A stretch of 64,000 nt of DNA, taken from the NCBI GenBank assembly GCA_030247885.1, contig JAPDRO010000001.1:1674001-1738000 (forward strand), given 5' to 3'. The position numbers and the translations under genes were made by a program. Positions 12,333 through 24,640 of this stretch are shown one piece after another (position 1 is the first letter of the stretch; every line of letters starts with the position of its first letter). Below the pieces are notes generated by a model. The model saw only the letters and a list, made by a program, of their open reading frames with translations, was not told where the DNA came from and did not search any database. This DNA comes from Taxawa tesnikishii (nom. ined.) (taxonomy: Eukaryota > Ascomycota > Dothideomycetes > Dothideales).

Positions 12333-14259
12333 ATGCTAGGCGAGTTGCCCACCGAACTGCTAGACCAAATCATCACCTACCTTCCCACTGCCCAATCCGT
12401 CAGCAGCCTCTCCCAAACTTCACGCAACATCCACTCCTTTGTCGAAAGAGAAGGCTGGCGAACCTTCTCGCAATCTCGCTTCCCGGACTCTGAATTTCCG
12501 CCTTACTGGAAAGATGCCTCCCGCGCCCTCATCACGCTCTCGCGTAACTGGGATCGCAGAGCTTTCCTCGCACAGTATATCGAGCCCTCGGGAAAGATCC
12601 ACAAGTTACCTGGAGGACAGGAAGTGGTGGGATGGCGGCGACCGAAGGGCCAGACGATGGGTTTCCAGCCGGCAATAGACAGCTATGAGCAGTTTGTTGG
12701 TACGAGGTGGACTGATCGTCGAGAGGTGGTTGCTTGGAGCGCGGGTGCGGAGCTCGTCATACGCATCAAGGCGAAGGATAAAGAGGTTGAACGGAACTAC
12801 AGAGATGCTTCGCGTGAGGATCGCATGGGGCAATACGATCTCTGTGGGAACAGCGTGCGATGGTGGACGTACAAGCCCTTGAGCAGCGTGGAGGGACGAG
12901 ACGATATCACGAGTGTCAACATTCTGAAGCCGTCGGAGCTGGTGTCTCAGCGAGGTGCAGAGATTGATCGAGGAGAGAGCGTCGTCATCAGCACGGCAAA
13001 TGGCGATCTACAGCGTATCGAGGTCCCGCCTGGTCCTGAGGGGAGCGTGGTGAAGCAGTACTTTGTCACGAATGGCAGTCCCGTACGCTCAGCGTCCGTC
13101 TCTCCGGTCATGTCAGAGGGTTCACAGATGCTGGTTGCCAATCTCTCGGAGACCAGAGTCGCGCTGTATCCCATTGACGGCATGTCCAAGACTGCGGCTT
13201 TGAGCAACATTAACGCAATACCGCGAGCCAAGAGAGGTTGCCGGATCTGGTCGACGACATTCCTTGATACAAGGCATATTGCTGTTGGGCTCGGACCTTC
13301 GGTTGAACCGCTTCATGTCTATGAAGTGAGGCCAGACTGCTTGTCTGACGAGCCACTCAGGAAATTTGGCCTAACGGACGAATTCAACGACCGTACAGAT
13401 CTTCTTGGAGCAGTGAAGCCCTCATCTTCTGTGTACCCTACATTGCCCCTTTCGGATCCTAATGGCGCCGATTTAGACAGTAATGTCTTTTGAGCGGCGC
13501 CTACGATGGCATCGTCAGGTATGCGACACTTACGTCCTGAGTACAACAAAGACGCTGACGATGAACAGACTCCACGATATGCGCTCGCCATCTTCCGTAG
13601 AGACGACATACAACGATCCAACGGATGACAGCGCAGTCTATTCTCTGCTTGCTCGCGGCCGCGACAAAATCATAGCAGGCACCGCACGACACAGTCTACT
13701 AAAAGTCTTTGATCTGCGCATGACCGGCAGCCGGAACTACGATTACACCAATATCGGCCCGCAGTTGCAACATGCAGACGACAACATGGACAGCGCAGGC
13801 GACTGGAACCTCTTCATCAACCCGCGAGATCAACACCCCAACTCCTCGTCTCGCGGACCGAGCAACTGGATGCGTCGCAGCGCCGAGAGTTCCATTTACA
13901 GCCTCTCCTCACCGTCGCCACTCTCACCTTTTGTCTTTGCCGGCGTGGAGAACGCGGTTGTCGAATTCAACTTCTCAGCGGCGCTGGACAGGTACCCGGA
14001 TCCGATATGCAGTCCCAACTTGCGGCGAGACCAGCTGCAAGGGCGAGCGACGAAGGGAATGAGGCTCGATGAGGCCTTGCCGGCATGGGTGGGGTACAAA
14101 GGGGAGGTGCTGAACCTGGCCATGTATGCCCAAGGGACGGAGGGCAGTGACAAAGAGGCGATGAGGTTGAAGGTGCAGAGGGCTGTCGAAGATACGGCAG
14201 GGAGAGAGCGGAGGAGGATAGGGCTGGACGAGAGGTGGAAAGAGGCCGGAAATGCTTAG
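12333..14259 (+). CDS. F-box protein with WD-like C-terminal part; frame broken by one base
   Basis: The N-terminus carries an F-box (residues 2-35, LPTELLDQIITYLP), the part that binds Skp1 in SCF ubiquitin ligases; the substrate is unknown. The C-terminal half contains WD/beta-propeller-like strands (YDGIVRLHDMR, later LLKVFDLRM). The reading frame is continuous from 12333 to 13490 (386 codons), then meets TGA at 13491. The expected continuation (SGAYDGIVR) is one base out of frame at a TTTT run (13487-13491 region). Beyond it an intron 13519-13568 (GTATGC, branch CTGAC, AACAG) leads to a 229-codon last exon ending at 14259. One extra T would give about 625 residues. A splice rescue (13433-13494) is possible but uses poor sites and deletes conserved-looking residues. 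This is either an assembly error or a recent loss of function. Confidence 0.75.
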
Positions 14260-14703
14260 ATGGTTAGAGATGGAGAAAAGTGCATTTGCGATATGTGCAT
14301 GAACTGAAACGTGCTGCGGTGGTGTGTGTATGTGTGTGTGTGTGTCGACCCGAGGAGATAGAATCAAGCTGCAATCGTGACAAGGTAGGTTGCGGTTGTG
14401 GCGACGCAGATGAAGCCAAGGCATATGACCGACAGCGCCGTCGACTTCCGTACAGATGGTTGTAGTTGGTTACGGGTTGGATGTGTGAGAGACATATTTT
14501 CACATGCTGTAGAGTAGGGAGCGGAGCAAATGTGCCGAGTATCTCGGCTTGTTGCAGCTGCATGAGCTCACATGTGGAAACTCCCGCAGACATCATACCT
14601 TGACCTCAGCATAAAGAACATCTCCTCCTTCTCTCGCCTTACATATCGACTATCCTTCGAATTGATCTATTCGGTCCTTCATCAATAGAATCAACCAACG
14701 GAA
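14260..14703. other. Intergenic region between F-box and thiolase genes
   Basis: Holds the F-box 3' region and the thiolase promoter/5' leader. A (GT)n tract lies at about 14320-14345. The CT-rich sequence at about 14600-14640 is typical of fungal promoters. No gene seen. Confidence 0.5.
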
Positions 14704-16121
14704 ATGGCGAATCAGGCAGGCAGAAACTCGATCGGTAAGCTCTTCTTGGGATATTTCTACCTCTCCGCTCGTCATCAGCAACCATCCTGACTCTTTCCCA
14801 GCCATAGAGCGCCTTTCCCAGGTGGGCGATCACCTGAAATCCTCCGAGGTCGACATCCCTCGCGGCCGCGAAGCCATCCTTGCAAAACACCCTTCCGATA
14901 TCGTCGTGACCTGCGCGCTCCGCACACCCATTACCAAAGGCTTCAAAGGCGGCTTCAAAGACACCGCAGCCGCTGACCTCCTCCACGGCGCCTTCGTCAA
15001 CCTCCTCTCACGTTCCAAGATCGACCCTAAGCTTGTCGAGGATATTGCCGTCGGCAGCGTGTTACCGCGTGGTGGTGGAGCCACCGAGTTCAGAGCCGCA
15101 GCGCTGGCGGCGGGATTTCCAACCGAAACAAGCGTGCACAGCTTAAACAGGCAGTGCAGCTCCGGGTTGCAGGCCTGTGTGGAGATTGCGAATGCGATCA
15201 AGACTGGCATGATTGAGATTGGTATCGGAGCGGGCGTGGAGAGTATGAGCAAGCAATATGGGTGAGTCTATAAAATGCTCCTTGAAGGGCTCGGAGGGAG
15301 GCGAGGCTTACAGAAACATCAGTTCCGAGGCCGTCACCGAGTTCTCAGAACTATTGGAGAACCACGAAGAAGCAGCAAACTGCAAAGTCCCCATGGGCGT
15401 CCTCAGCGAGCAGATGGCCAAAGCACGCAACGTGACCCGCGCCGACCAAGACGACTTCGCCGCCAGATCCTTCCAGAAGGCCGCGGAAGCGCAAAAAGCG
15501 GGGTTGTTTGATGAGGAAATCGTGCCCCTGACGGTCCAATGGACGGATCCAAAGACCAAAGAGCAGAAGACGATCACCGTGTCCAAGGACGACGGTGTCA
15601 GGGAGGGCATGACAGCAGAATCGCTGGGAAAGATTCGTCCAGCGTTCGACAAGGGCGGGTCTATCCACGCGGGCAATGCGAGCCAAGTGTCCGACGGCGC
15701 GGCAGCCGTACTGCTTATGAAGCGAGAGACGGCTGAACGCTTGGGTCAACCTATTCTAGGCAAGTTCGTCGCCGCGTCCGTTGTCGGCGTTCCACCTCTC
15801 CTCATGGGTATCGGCCCGTGGAAGGCCATCCCTGTAGCTCTCGAGAAAGCCGGCATCTCCAAGGAGGAGGTGGACATCTACGAGATCAATGAGGCGTTCG
15901 CGAGCCAGTGTCTCTGGTGTATCAAGGAGCTGCAGCTGCCGATGGAGAAGATTAATCCCAAGGGTGGTGCTATTGCATTCGGGCATCCGCTCGGATGTAC
16001 GGGCGCCAGGCAGATCAGTACCTTACTATTCGAGCTCAGGAGGAGGAAAGAGAAGGTCGGTGTTACGAGTATGTGTGTAGGCACTGGCATGGGTATGGCT
16101 GCGGTTTGGGTGGCTGAGTAA
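14704..16121 (+). CDS. POT1: Peroxisomal 3-ketoacyl-CoA thiolase (acetyl-CoA C-acyltransferase)
   Basis: Last enzyme of the beta-oxidation cycle: cleaves 3-ketoacyl-CoA with CoA to acetyl-CoA and a shortened acyl-CoA. 432 residues in three exons: 14704-14734, 14802-15261 and 15314-16121. Introns are 67 nt (GTAAGC...CCCAG) and 52 nt (GTGAGT...TACAG). Catalytic features: nucleophile Cys129 in NRQCSSG, NEAF at 356-359, His388 in GHPLG, and Cys418 in CVGTG. Residues 14-22 (RLSQVGDHL) fit the PTS2 peroxisome-import consensus exactly, separating it from cytosolic and mitochondrial thiolases. The PTS2 begins just after the first intron. Length and motif order are normal for the family. It converges with the SAT4-type gene downstream. 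Confidence 0.95.
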
Positions 16122-16870
16122 AGCGTCACCGCGAATGACTTGGGTTTACGGCAACTGGGAATCTGTACGATCTTGAGAGCATGAAATTGATGAGGTAGTG
16201 GGCCAGAAAAAAGACGATGTTTCTGGAGCAACCTCCACTTGGGCGAGAACAGAAGCAGATATCGTTGTTCGTGATATGCCGCTCCCAATCCTCATCCAGT
16301 ACATTCCAATCCCAAATTACCTGTGCCAGTTTGTTTTGCATGAGTCGTCTCTGCTTCAGATGGCCCACGATAATACGAATCTTTCCCTCCGTTCCCAAAG
16401 CCCCCAGGCCTATACCAAGACGCCTTGCTAATCGAAACCTGTTTTCTCCTGACTTTTTGTTGTATCCATCTTCATACACAGATTCCCAGGTCCAAATCCT
16501 CGTAGACAAAAGAAAAACGTAAGAAACAAAGGAAGAAAGAGAAGAGATGGTGTTATATCTTTGAATCTTTCCTGTCATCTGACCTGCCGACAGAGTCAAC
16601 ATCGTAGATAGACGGGCATTCCTGATCCGGCGTCGGCGGCTCAGAGACGCTGCCCCGACTCGAGAGCACGGTCTCAATCATCTTCTTGCCGCCGACAACA
16701 TGGGGTATCAAGCGAGTCCGGTGGAAGAAACTTCGCGGTGAGGGTGACGAGGTGACTGGACCTGCTTCGGGGCAGAGGTAGGCTGCTGGCAGCGAACGGG
16801 AACTAATAACAGTCAGTTCACTTGGCAACTCAACTCTCATGAGGCGTAAGAAGGGTGGGGGAAGCACTCA
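16122..16870. other. Convergent 3' intergenic region
   Basis: Lies between the thiolase stop and the end of the SAT4-type gene. The minus-strand frame at 16556-16867 has some codon-like texture but no start or splice link that I can justify, so it is treated as 3' UTR or spacer. Confidence 0.4.
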
Positions 16871-18446
16871 CTAGCTCGGCCTCCGCTCCTCCCGCGGCTC
16901 ACTGGTCGTCATGACGTTGGTCGTGACCATAATTCTCCCAGGATCCAATGTGTCTACCTCTGGACCAGTGGTCCCCAGAAGCTGGCCCAGTCGGTGGCGG
17001 CGGGCTTGCTCTTCGTCGGCGACGAGCTATATGCCACAGATCCGCGGCTGCAGACTGTTTGCAGTTCGAAACTTGGGTTCCGCTGCCCGCCGCGAGAACC
17101 CTCTTCCGGTATGTACACCTTGGACAAGGTCGAAATGGAGGTATCCAGACGAGCGAGCTGGTCGTTATGTGTGGAGAGTTTGGTGAAGCCACTGCTCCGC
17201 GACAGCCGCTTTAGAGATACGGCAGAGACCCAACTATGGCGACGCTTATGGATCGAGTCGGTGGCTTCGGTCGGGCTATTGGGTGTGGTTTGCCCCAAGT
17301 GAATGGTGCTGAGAGCTGTCCGAGCTTTGTCGAAGAAGGTCGAAGCAAGCGGTCTCAGAGTCGGCAATGATGCTGCAACGATGGCGATGTATAGCTCAAG
17401 GGCGGCCCAGACGAAGTATCTGTCCTTGCTGTTACATTGTAAGTTAGCCAGCTGCGTGATTGAGATGGCCTCGACAGAGTTTGGTGGCCACAGATTGTCT
17501 TCGAGGAGATGCTTCAAACTTACAACAACACGTCCGGATCAGAGAAGTACACCCTTTGGTAATATGTCTTGATTCCGCCCGCTACCACGGCGCTGAACCT
17601 TGGGGTTAGCAGGGAGCATGCAAAGTGACAGGGGTGCACTTACGCAAAACCAGAGGTTACCGCGATCATCAAAGCGATTCTCTTACGGTCGTTGAGCTGC
17701 ATCTTCATGATGATGGGTATTGGTACCAGAGCAAGAACGCCATCGGTGACCATGCTGACCACTGTCCTGTTGGGTAAGCCGGGTTGTCCTGTGACGAAAC
17801 ACCACGGACAAGCTTACCGCTGTTGGCAAGGCCAAGCCCGTTCCAGGCGTCTTTCGAGATGCACTTCGCTGTAGCTACCTGATCCAAGTGCCAGTTTGCT
17901 GAGACGGGGTGCAAGCCCCAATGATTGTTCCGGCGCAAACGATGGTATAGATCACTATGAAAGCTGGAAGCTATCAGCTCTGCCTCTAGTCCGATCATAC
18001 GCCGTCATACCCATCGTGCTTATGAGAAATACTCGGTAGCTCCTCCGAGCGACAACACGCAGAAGCAGTAACGTAACGGCAACCTTGACCATCATCATTC
18101 CGAACAGTGTGAACAAGTCGTGAGCGAACTGCCAGCGCAGAAACATCTCACGATCCGGGACTGTGATGGCGGCAGCGTGGCGACCGACTGCGTAGTGCGT
18201 CTCGCCGACGAAGCATATCCATATTGCGATACCCAGTACGGACGTTATGATGATCGCGGCGTCGTCGAAGCCCAATACGCGGACGATGTAGCTCCGGGCG
18301 TACAGTCTCATGAATACGACGATCAATGAGCAGAAACAGAAGACCCCAGTAGTCGTTAAAATTGCGGGCGCATAGTTCTCTGCGAGGTAAGCCGCGCTGG
18401 GCTCGTTCTCCATACGAGCGAGGAGCGCATGGCCTGCTGCAGGCAT
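16871..18446 (-). CDS. SAT4/PTH11-type fungal rhodopsin-like integral membrane protein; two frame breaks
   Basis: Seven hydrophobic segments followed by a hydrophilic tail, the layout of the fungal rhodopsin-like domain family; some members sense host or surface cues, but function here is unknown. Five exons: 18446-18011, 17954-17818, 17761-17644, 17592-17524 and 17428-16871 (or 16954). Introns are 51-95 nt, two with clear CTAAC branch words. Family-like cues are FDDAA after TM1, IYTIVCAG in TM4 and LPTLRPL closing TM7. Exon 2 changes frame at a CCCC run (17906-17909): one more C would link CTP to the NWHLDQ..KC stretch. The tail meets a stop at 16954; one more G in the GGGG at 16973-16976 extends it to a more typical tail (EVDTLDPG...) ending at 16871. 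An alternative start is Met at 18413. As written the gene is broken. Confidence 0.75.
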
Positions 18447-19485
18447 GCTTGCTGTTCGGTCTTCTTGTCCGCAGCTGCGGACAGCGCAAGGGTCGTGATG
18501 AGATGGGTTCGCGGTGACAAGAAACGGTGTCAGGGAAACAAAATCGAAGGGAAGCGAGTAAAGGAGACGGAGATACAATAGTATGATTTCCTTGCACGGT
18601 GGATTACCTGAGCCAACAGGATACCGTCGATTCAGCTCGCCACTCTAGCACCCCAGACAAACGTCTCCATGTAACAAGAACGTCAATGTCCCGAAAAAGA
18701 CGCATGAACTACAGAAAACGCGAAACGCTCGGTCGAAGGGGTGGAAGAGCAACACAAACAAGGTTAGCATACCTATAGAGCCCAGGCTTAGCAACGTCAA
18801 ACGGCCATATGCAACGGCTCAGGGACGAGAGATTGTGGGCGAGGCAACAAAACCAGGCAAGCAACTCTAGGCAACACAGAACCTTTTTGGATGCAAAGAT
18901 TCGTTGTCTGGCGTGTGATGTGGAATGTTCTGGAAAGCTACTCATCCAAGCATGAGACTGTCGACGAGCGCTCGAAGCATAGAAGATCGTGTTTTGTCAA
19001 AACAGACCTGAAATGACCAACAGATTGCGTTCATCCGTAGAACAACTGGCCAACAGATACGCATGACATGGAGTAGGCCCTCCAATCCAGTATACTCCGA
19101 GCTACACCAAGGGGCGGAGGAGACTCCAGGTTGTATATAGTGGAGACGATGTATTGAGCCTACCAATGAGACTGAAAGACCACACTGGCTTTCGACCTTA
19201 TGCTCCCTGTGAGCTGCTCGGTAGTTGATGCATACAATGAACGGTCTGGCTGGGCACAATCGTTGGTTGCCAGCGCTACCGTCATCGTTCATTGACGCAA
19301 ACCAGGGATGGCTGTGGAAACCGCTTGACCGCTCGATCGATCGATGATTCGCTCGTAGACCTGTGTGAGAGAGAACGTATGTAACGTTTGGTTGTTTCGC
19401 GGCGGGTTGTCGTAGCGAAGTTTTTGTCAAGCAAAGATCGGGTCGTTGCCGACAGAGTAGAGAAAGAGTGCTTCGTTCGACGTTA
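18447..19485. other. Upstream region of the SAT4-type gene up to the transposon
   Basis: No supported gene. It contains the promoter side of the SAT4-type gene and about 1 kb of ordinary-composition DNA. The long minus-strand frame at 18942-19535 crosses the transposon boundary and is not coding. The target TA is at 19484-19485. Confidence 0.5.
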
Positions 19486-19596
19486 TTCTCGCGTTCAAAA
19501 GGTCCGGGTCTCGAGCGGGAAAATCCGCTGTCCACCCCGCCAAAATCGCGTTTTTAGCCCGGTTGATGCCTATTTTCATTGTTTTTCAAGATATAG
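19486..19596 (+). repeat. Left terminal inverted repeat of the outer element
   Basis: Begins TTCTCGCGTTCAAAAGG and matches the reverse complement of 43068-43178 with 4 mismatches. Base composition is normal, unlike the AT-rich DNA that starts immediately inside it. Confidence 0.92.
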
Positions 19597-20045
19597 CCCT
19601 TTAACCATAGAGTAATACCTTCCAAATATAGTGTCTCTAAGCTCTTTTAACGTTAGCGAGTAAATCTACCGAGTTATACGAGTTTTATAGCCTTTTATAA
19701 TATATAAGTATTTAATATAATTACTATAAGTTATAACTAGTTAAGATAACTATTTACTAGTAATTACTATAGCTCCCTTTATCCCTTACGATAAGGTATA
19801 GTTATAAGAGTATTTCGAGGACAATTAGTTTAAAAGAAATTAAATTATAGTATTATTTAAAAGTAAAGGCTTAAAAATAATATTTTATTATAAAAAGAAA
19901 ACTTTAATATATATAAAAGTATTATAAGACCTCTAGCTACGCTATTAAAGGGTAAAAGACTACTAGTTATTACTTTAAAGATAGAAGATTATATTATATA
20001 ACTACTTTTTAAAAAGGATAATATAAAGTAAAATACTTATTAACG

Positions 20046-20076
20046 TTACGAAATCCCGGATCGTAGTATTAGTAGT
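20046..20076 (+). repeat. Left TIR of the Plavaka-type element
   Basis: TTACGAAATCCCGGATCG followed by TAGTATTAGTAGTAA. Pairs with the right end at 34309-34339, which keeps the un-mutated C/G at the four transition differences. Confidence 0.8.
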
Positions 20077-20219
20077 AATACTACTAATACTACTCGTACT
20101 AATAATACTACCTATACTAGACGTTATAGTACTTACTACGTATACTAGTATATATAGCAATTACTATATGTACTAATAATTCTAGTATATACTAGTATAT
20201 CTAGCTTATCTTACTAGGA

Positions 20220-20510
20220 GAGTCGTTAGGTAAATTGCGCTTCGACTTAGTACTACGTATATCTCCGTAAGCTCCGAGTAATAACCTTATCTAGAGCGAT
20301 TTAATAATACGTACCGACTCGTCTATATAAACCGATTCGTCTATCTATATCGAGTCGGTCATATGCATCGACTCGTCGATATCCGTCGAGTTAGTAATAC
20401 GCTACTATTAGGTTACTTAAACTAACTAAGTTATACGTTCCGACTCGCTAGTATATACTAGCTTATTAGTTTACCTCGACTCGCTAATATACGTTAGCCT
20501 TCCCCGACGT
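20220..20510. repeat. Left subterminal GACTCG/GATTCG-rich region
   Basis: The hexamer CGACTCG or CGATTCG (and its complement CGAGTCG) occurs repeatedly, several times within about 200 bp. The same word clusters at the right end (33960-34145). Such subterminal clusters often serve as transposase-binding sites; that role here is inference. Confidence 0.5.
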
Positions 20511-20569
20511 GGAATACATAGTATATATAGATTCTAGTAATATGTAACGTCGGTATAAGAGCGTAGCCT

Positions 20570-23500
20570 AGTACATTTATTTTATAGTATCTACCTATCT
20601 ATTAACTCTATCCTTACCTTTACCTTAGCCCTCTTCTTCTTAAGCTAGGGATCTAGTAACTACTTCTAAATCGCTTTGAAACTGTCCTCATTAAACGGGC
20701 GATTATCCTTGCCCTATAGTATAGGTACAAGTCCATCGGCCTTAGCGTAGATACTATATAACTATAAGTACTAGCCTCGTAGTAGTCCTAGTATATCTAA
20801 CGTCCTTTTTTAACCCTTACTTATAAAGCGCCTTTGCGAGTAAAGGTTACTACCTCTAGCGTACACTCCGACTACCCTCTAGTTTGCTATTGTCCTTAAG
20901 TATCTATAGATAGCTACGTAACGAATAATAGTAGGGAAGATAGCAAACTACTTAATAATCGCCGTACTATACTTCCTACCGCGTTAGACTATCGTTCGGG
21001 GGACGCTCCGCCCTAAGTAGGCTCCGGAACCCTTGCTCCTACGGTGGCTTTAACTACGTTACTATGTCCCGACTCGTTAGGTTATCGTCCGACTCTATAT
21101 CGTCCGACTCGCGGGGTATAGCGTAGTCTATAGTAGCTTTATAGCTAGATTTCAATGGAGAAGACAGCTGTCCCTTGCGAAGACTAGCTTTATTTAGATC
21201 TTCGCCGCTATCAATTTCCTTACTATTCGAGCTCTCCTTAGAAGTCAGTCTAGCAAGTATATTTGCCTATTTCTATATGTCCGTTACGTCAACGAATTTG
21301 TCTATATATAGGTCCTTCTTAAGGGTCGCTAGTACGGCTTCGGTAAGGCGGCTCTAGATTAGCTCCTAACGTTCTAAACATTGAGTTAACTAGGTCCTCT
21401 ACTTCTCCTTAAATAGTTCTACCGCCTCGTTCGAGTCGAAGTCTAGATATATCGGCTCGCTAGTCTTATCGGATCTACACGTTCTAGTAGCCTAGCTATT
21501 AAGGAATAACTATAAAGTAGTATAGACCGACACTATAAGGAAGGGCGATAGTAGTCGAAATAACTTAGCTATTAACGGATAGATACTAGCTCGGCCTACT
21601 CTAAAGTATACGGACCGGATACTCTCCATTATTAAATGGCTAGTATACCTCTTAGCCTACGTTCGAATTAGCTTCTAGTATCTAGCGAAGAATAACGTTA
21701 GTATACTTTTCCTATCCTTGCACTCGAACAAGGCGTTCGGTATATACTTATAGGCCTATTTCTTCCTAAATGCGACGCTACGATGCCGCGAGTAGACTAG
21801 CCTTTCGAGTATGGCCTTGATTGAAGTAGTAGTAGTACTCCTACTCTTACGAACGGCTTCGCGAAGCTAGTGTACGCTTAGTATTATACCTGTTCCGTCG
21901 GTCTTCTAATGTCTTACCTTAAATCTCATGCCTTTATATATAGTTACTAGAATACTCTATAGAGGGTTAGTCTTTAGCTTTTCGTCTCGGACTCCCGCCC
22001 ACTCGCCTTCGGCTATCTCGAGAAGTGTAGCTTCCGCTTATAAGGTAGGAAACATTAACTATTCGTAGTGTTTATTATACGTGCGAGTAATAAGTTATAT
22101 ACGCACTTCCGAGTATATCTCGCGCTAGTCTAGTGGCATCACCTATCCTTTCCCTATGTTTACGCTATAGTGTCCTAGTTAGTCTAGTATACTACTATCT
22201 TGCGAGCTACTCGCTCGGCCGCCGGATTGTAAAGAACTAATGTCAATTACGTCGACGCCGGCGCCTATTATACTTACGTCTTGTTTTCTTTTTCGACTAG
22301 AAGGTATTTCCTTAGAGAACGTAAGTAATAGCGCTACTACTAATAGTATACCTACTTACTTCCTCTTATACTACCTCGGAAAGACTAGGGATATACGACT
22401 AGCTTCTACTTCTATTAGTACTATTAGGCGTAATGTTAGCGTACGTTCGTTAAATACGTAGTTACTTATTATATGTCCTAAACTCTCCTAGTACTATACT
22501 ACTAAGATATCGTACTCGTATACTAGTAGGATAGTAGTATATAGACGTAGAGTACTACTTACTCTCTTAGTATTAGTTTAAAGTAATAGTAGTAAATATA
22601 GTATAGGCTTTTATTAAACTAGGCGCGTACGGATTTGAGTTAAGTCTAGTAGTTTTAGCGTACTAACTAACGTAAGGGAACGTTATCTTTTGCAAGGAAT
22701 CGTTAGCTAACGTAATATCGTATAAAGTCTAGTTCGTAGGATATAGCTAAGCTAACTAGCGTTTATTTAAAGTAAGCCTAGTAGCTAACCTACTATACTA
22801 TTATTCGATATACGAAGTAGTTCTCCCTACTAGTAGGAAGCTAAGTATAGATGTCGGGGCCTAAGTCTTTAGTAATGTCTAACGATCCTAGCCCTCTAGG
22901 TACTAGGGTATTTAATACTACTAATCGTGTTAACGTTAATATAAGCCGAGCTTCGAGACACTATATAGCGAGTAGTATTACTTAACGGAAGAGACCCGAT
23001 AGACTTGTATCTAATTAGTTAACTATCTACTTAGTCGACTCGGAAATTAGTAGGGACCCCGCCCCTATCCGACTCGAAACGTAAATTATAGAGATCGCCG
23101 ACTCGGGACGTAAGTCGCCTATATCGTCGAATCGCCGCGGACGATTCGGTAATCTCTTACGAGTTTACGTATCTATAGTAGGTAGCGACGTATCGAAGGA
23201 CCTAAGTCTCTTACCTTTAATTCCTTACTCGTATACTTTACTATATCCTCTAAGCCTCGACGGCGCTCCTAGTTAGAATAGTATACTTTTATGCAAACTA
23301 TTTATATAGATACTCTCTTCTTCGTACAATACCCCCTCGTCTATGCGCTTTACTTAATTACTCGACGCAACTCGGTAGGGACGGGTAGTAGTTTAATAAT
23401 ATACCTACGTAGTAGCCTCGCGTAGTTACGGATCCTATTATTATCTAATCTATTAGGATTAATCTTCTTATCGGTTCTAGTATTCGGTTTGTCTAGATAG

Positions 23501-24640
23501 TCTTATACGCGTCTCTTAAATCGTGCCTCTTATAGCCCGGCGAGCTCCTCCGTATAGGCTTCTCTAATACTGTCTCCGTTAATAGTCTATAGCTTCTTTA
23601 CGGCCGTCTCTAGTTAGAATACGCGACGGCTTACTTAGTATTACTACTCGAGAATAAGCGAGAGGAAGGCATCGACGAGCTAATGACTTTTATAGACTAG
23701 CTAGATATATAGGCCGTTTATAGCTCTAGACATTCTAACGTAGTCGGTACTAGTAGTATAATAAAGAAAGTTAGAGGTTACCCCGAGAGTATCTTATATA
23801 CTAAGACTACCTTCCATTACCGCTCGTTATCTATCGAAGGGTAGTCTCTAATCTAGTTATTATCCCATCCGAGGAGATCGGCCTCGCGTTAGAAACCATA
23901 GTCGGATTCTAGTATTAATATAAATATGTCCTAGTCTAGATCTTCTATCGTAATCGCGCTCGAAGAAGTACTATACGGCTAACTACGCGCTAGTTTATAA
24001 GGTCGACAAAGTACTTTAAAAGTGCCGTCCCTTCGTATAACCGACATTATTCCTTGCTACGTCTCATGTTTTGTAGTTACTATAGAGGTTTGGGAAGTAC
24101 TAGCAAATAGATGGGTATCGTCTAGTAAGTAGTATTTCGGCTACGTATCTTTCTCTCTATTTACGCACTCTGTATCCTTGCTCTTAGGGAGTCCTTTACG
24201 CCGTCGTCGGAAGTTCGTACTTATATAGTATACTAGGTCCCGAAAGAGTACTTAACCCTTCTCCGTCCGTATGATTTCAACTGTATCTAGGAAGTAACTT
24301 TGGGTCTACTTAGACGCAAAGATATATGTAAATATCTCCTTATATATAGCGTTCTTTTTAGAAATCGAGTAGAATGTCTACTTAAGTAAGCCTCTTTATA
24401 TAATCTCGTATTCTATACGTGCATAGAATTCTTTATAGCCATCGTTATCTAGACCGAGACCCTCTCGAAGACTACTATATCTAGGTTAACTATCTAGTAA
24501 CTAAGTAGATATAGGTTTAGTAATTCGTATTATTATTGTCGTCCGAGTCGTCTTACTTAGGGTAGCCGGTCTATCCGAGTTAGTGCCATATTAACTAACG
24601 GTAAAAGATCGTAGTAATATCTTATTAAAAAACGAGGTAG
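20570..24640 (-). pseudogene. Unidentified RIP-degraded coding region(s) of the element
   Basis: Long minus-strand stretches read as protein if in-frame TAG codons are taken as RIP-altered Trp or Gln codons. One such stretch runs about 24.45-23.35 kb (for example LDNDGYKEFYARIEYEII), another about 21.7-21.1 kb, another about 20.85-20.6 kb. They could be one multi-exon gene or two. I recognise no domain: no tyrosine-recombinase (DUF3435) or dioxygenase HxD motif was found by eye. It lies opposite to the helicase and transposase genes, across a non-coding centre (about 24.7-26.2 kb). Confidence 0.4.

Noticed and set aside
10309-18446. Secondary-metabolite gene cluster around the P450
   Set aside because: No polyketide synthase, peptide synthetase, terpene synthase, transporter or pathway regulator nearby; neighbours are housekeeping-type or membrane genes.
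18942-19535. 197-residue minus-strand frame
   Set aside because: Crosses the transposon boundary into the TIR and has no domain or codon bias.
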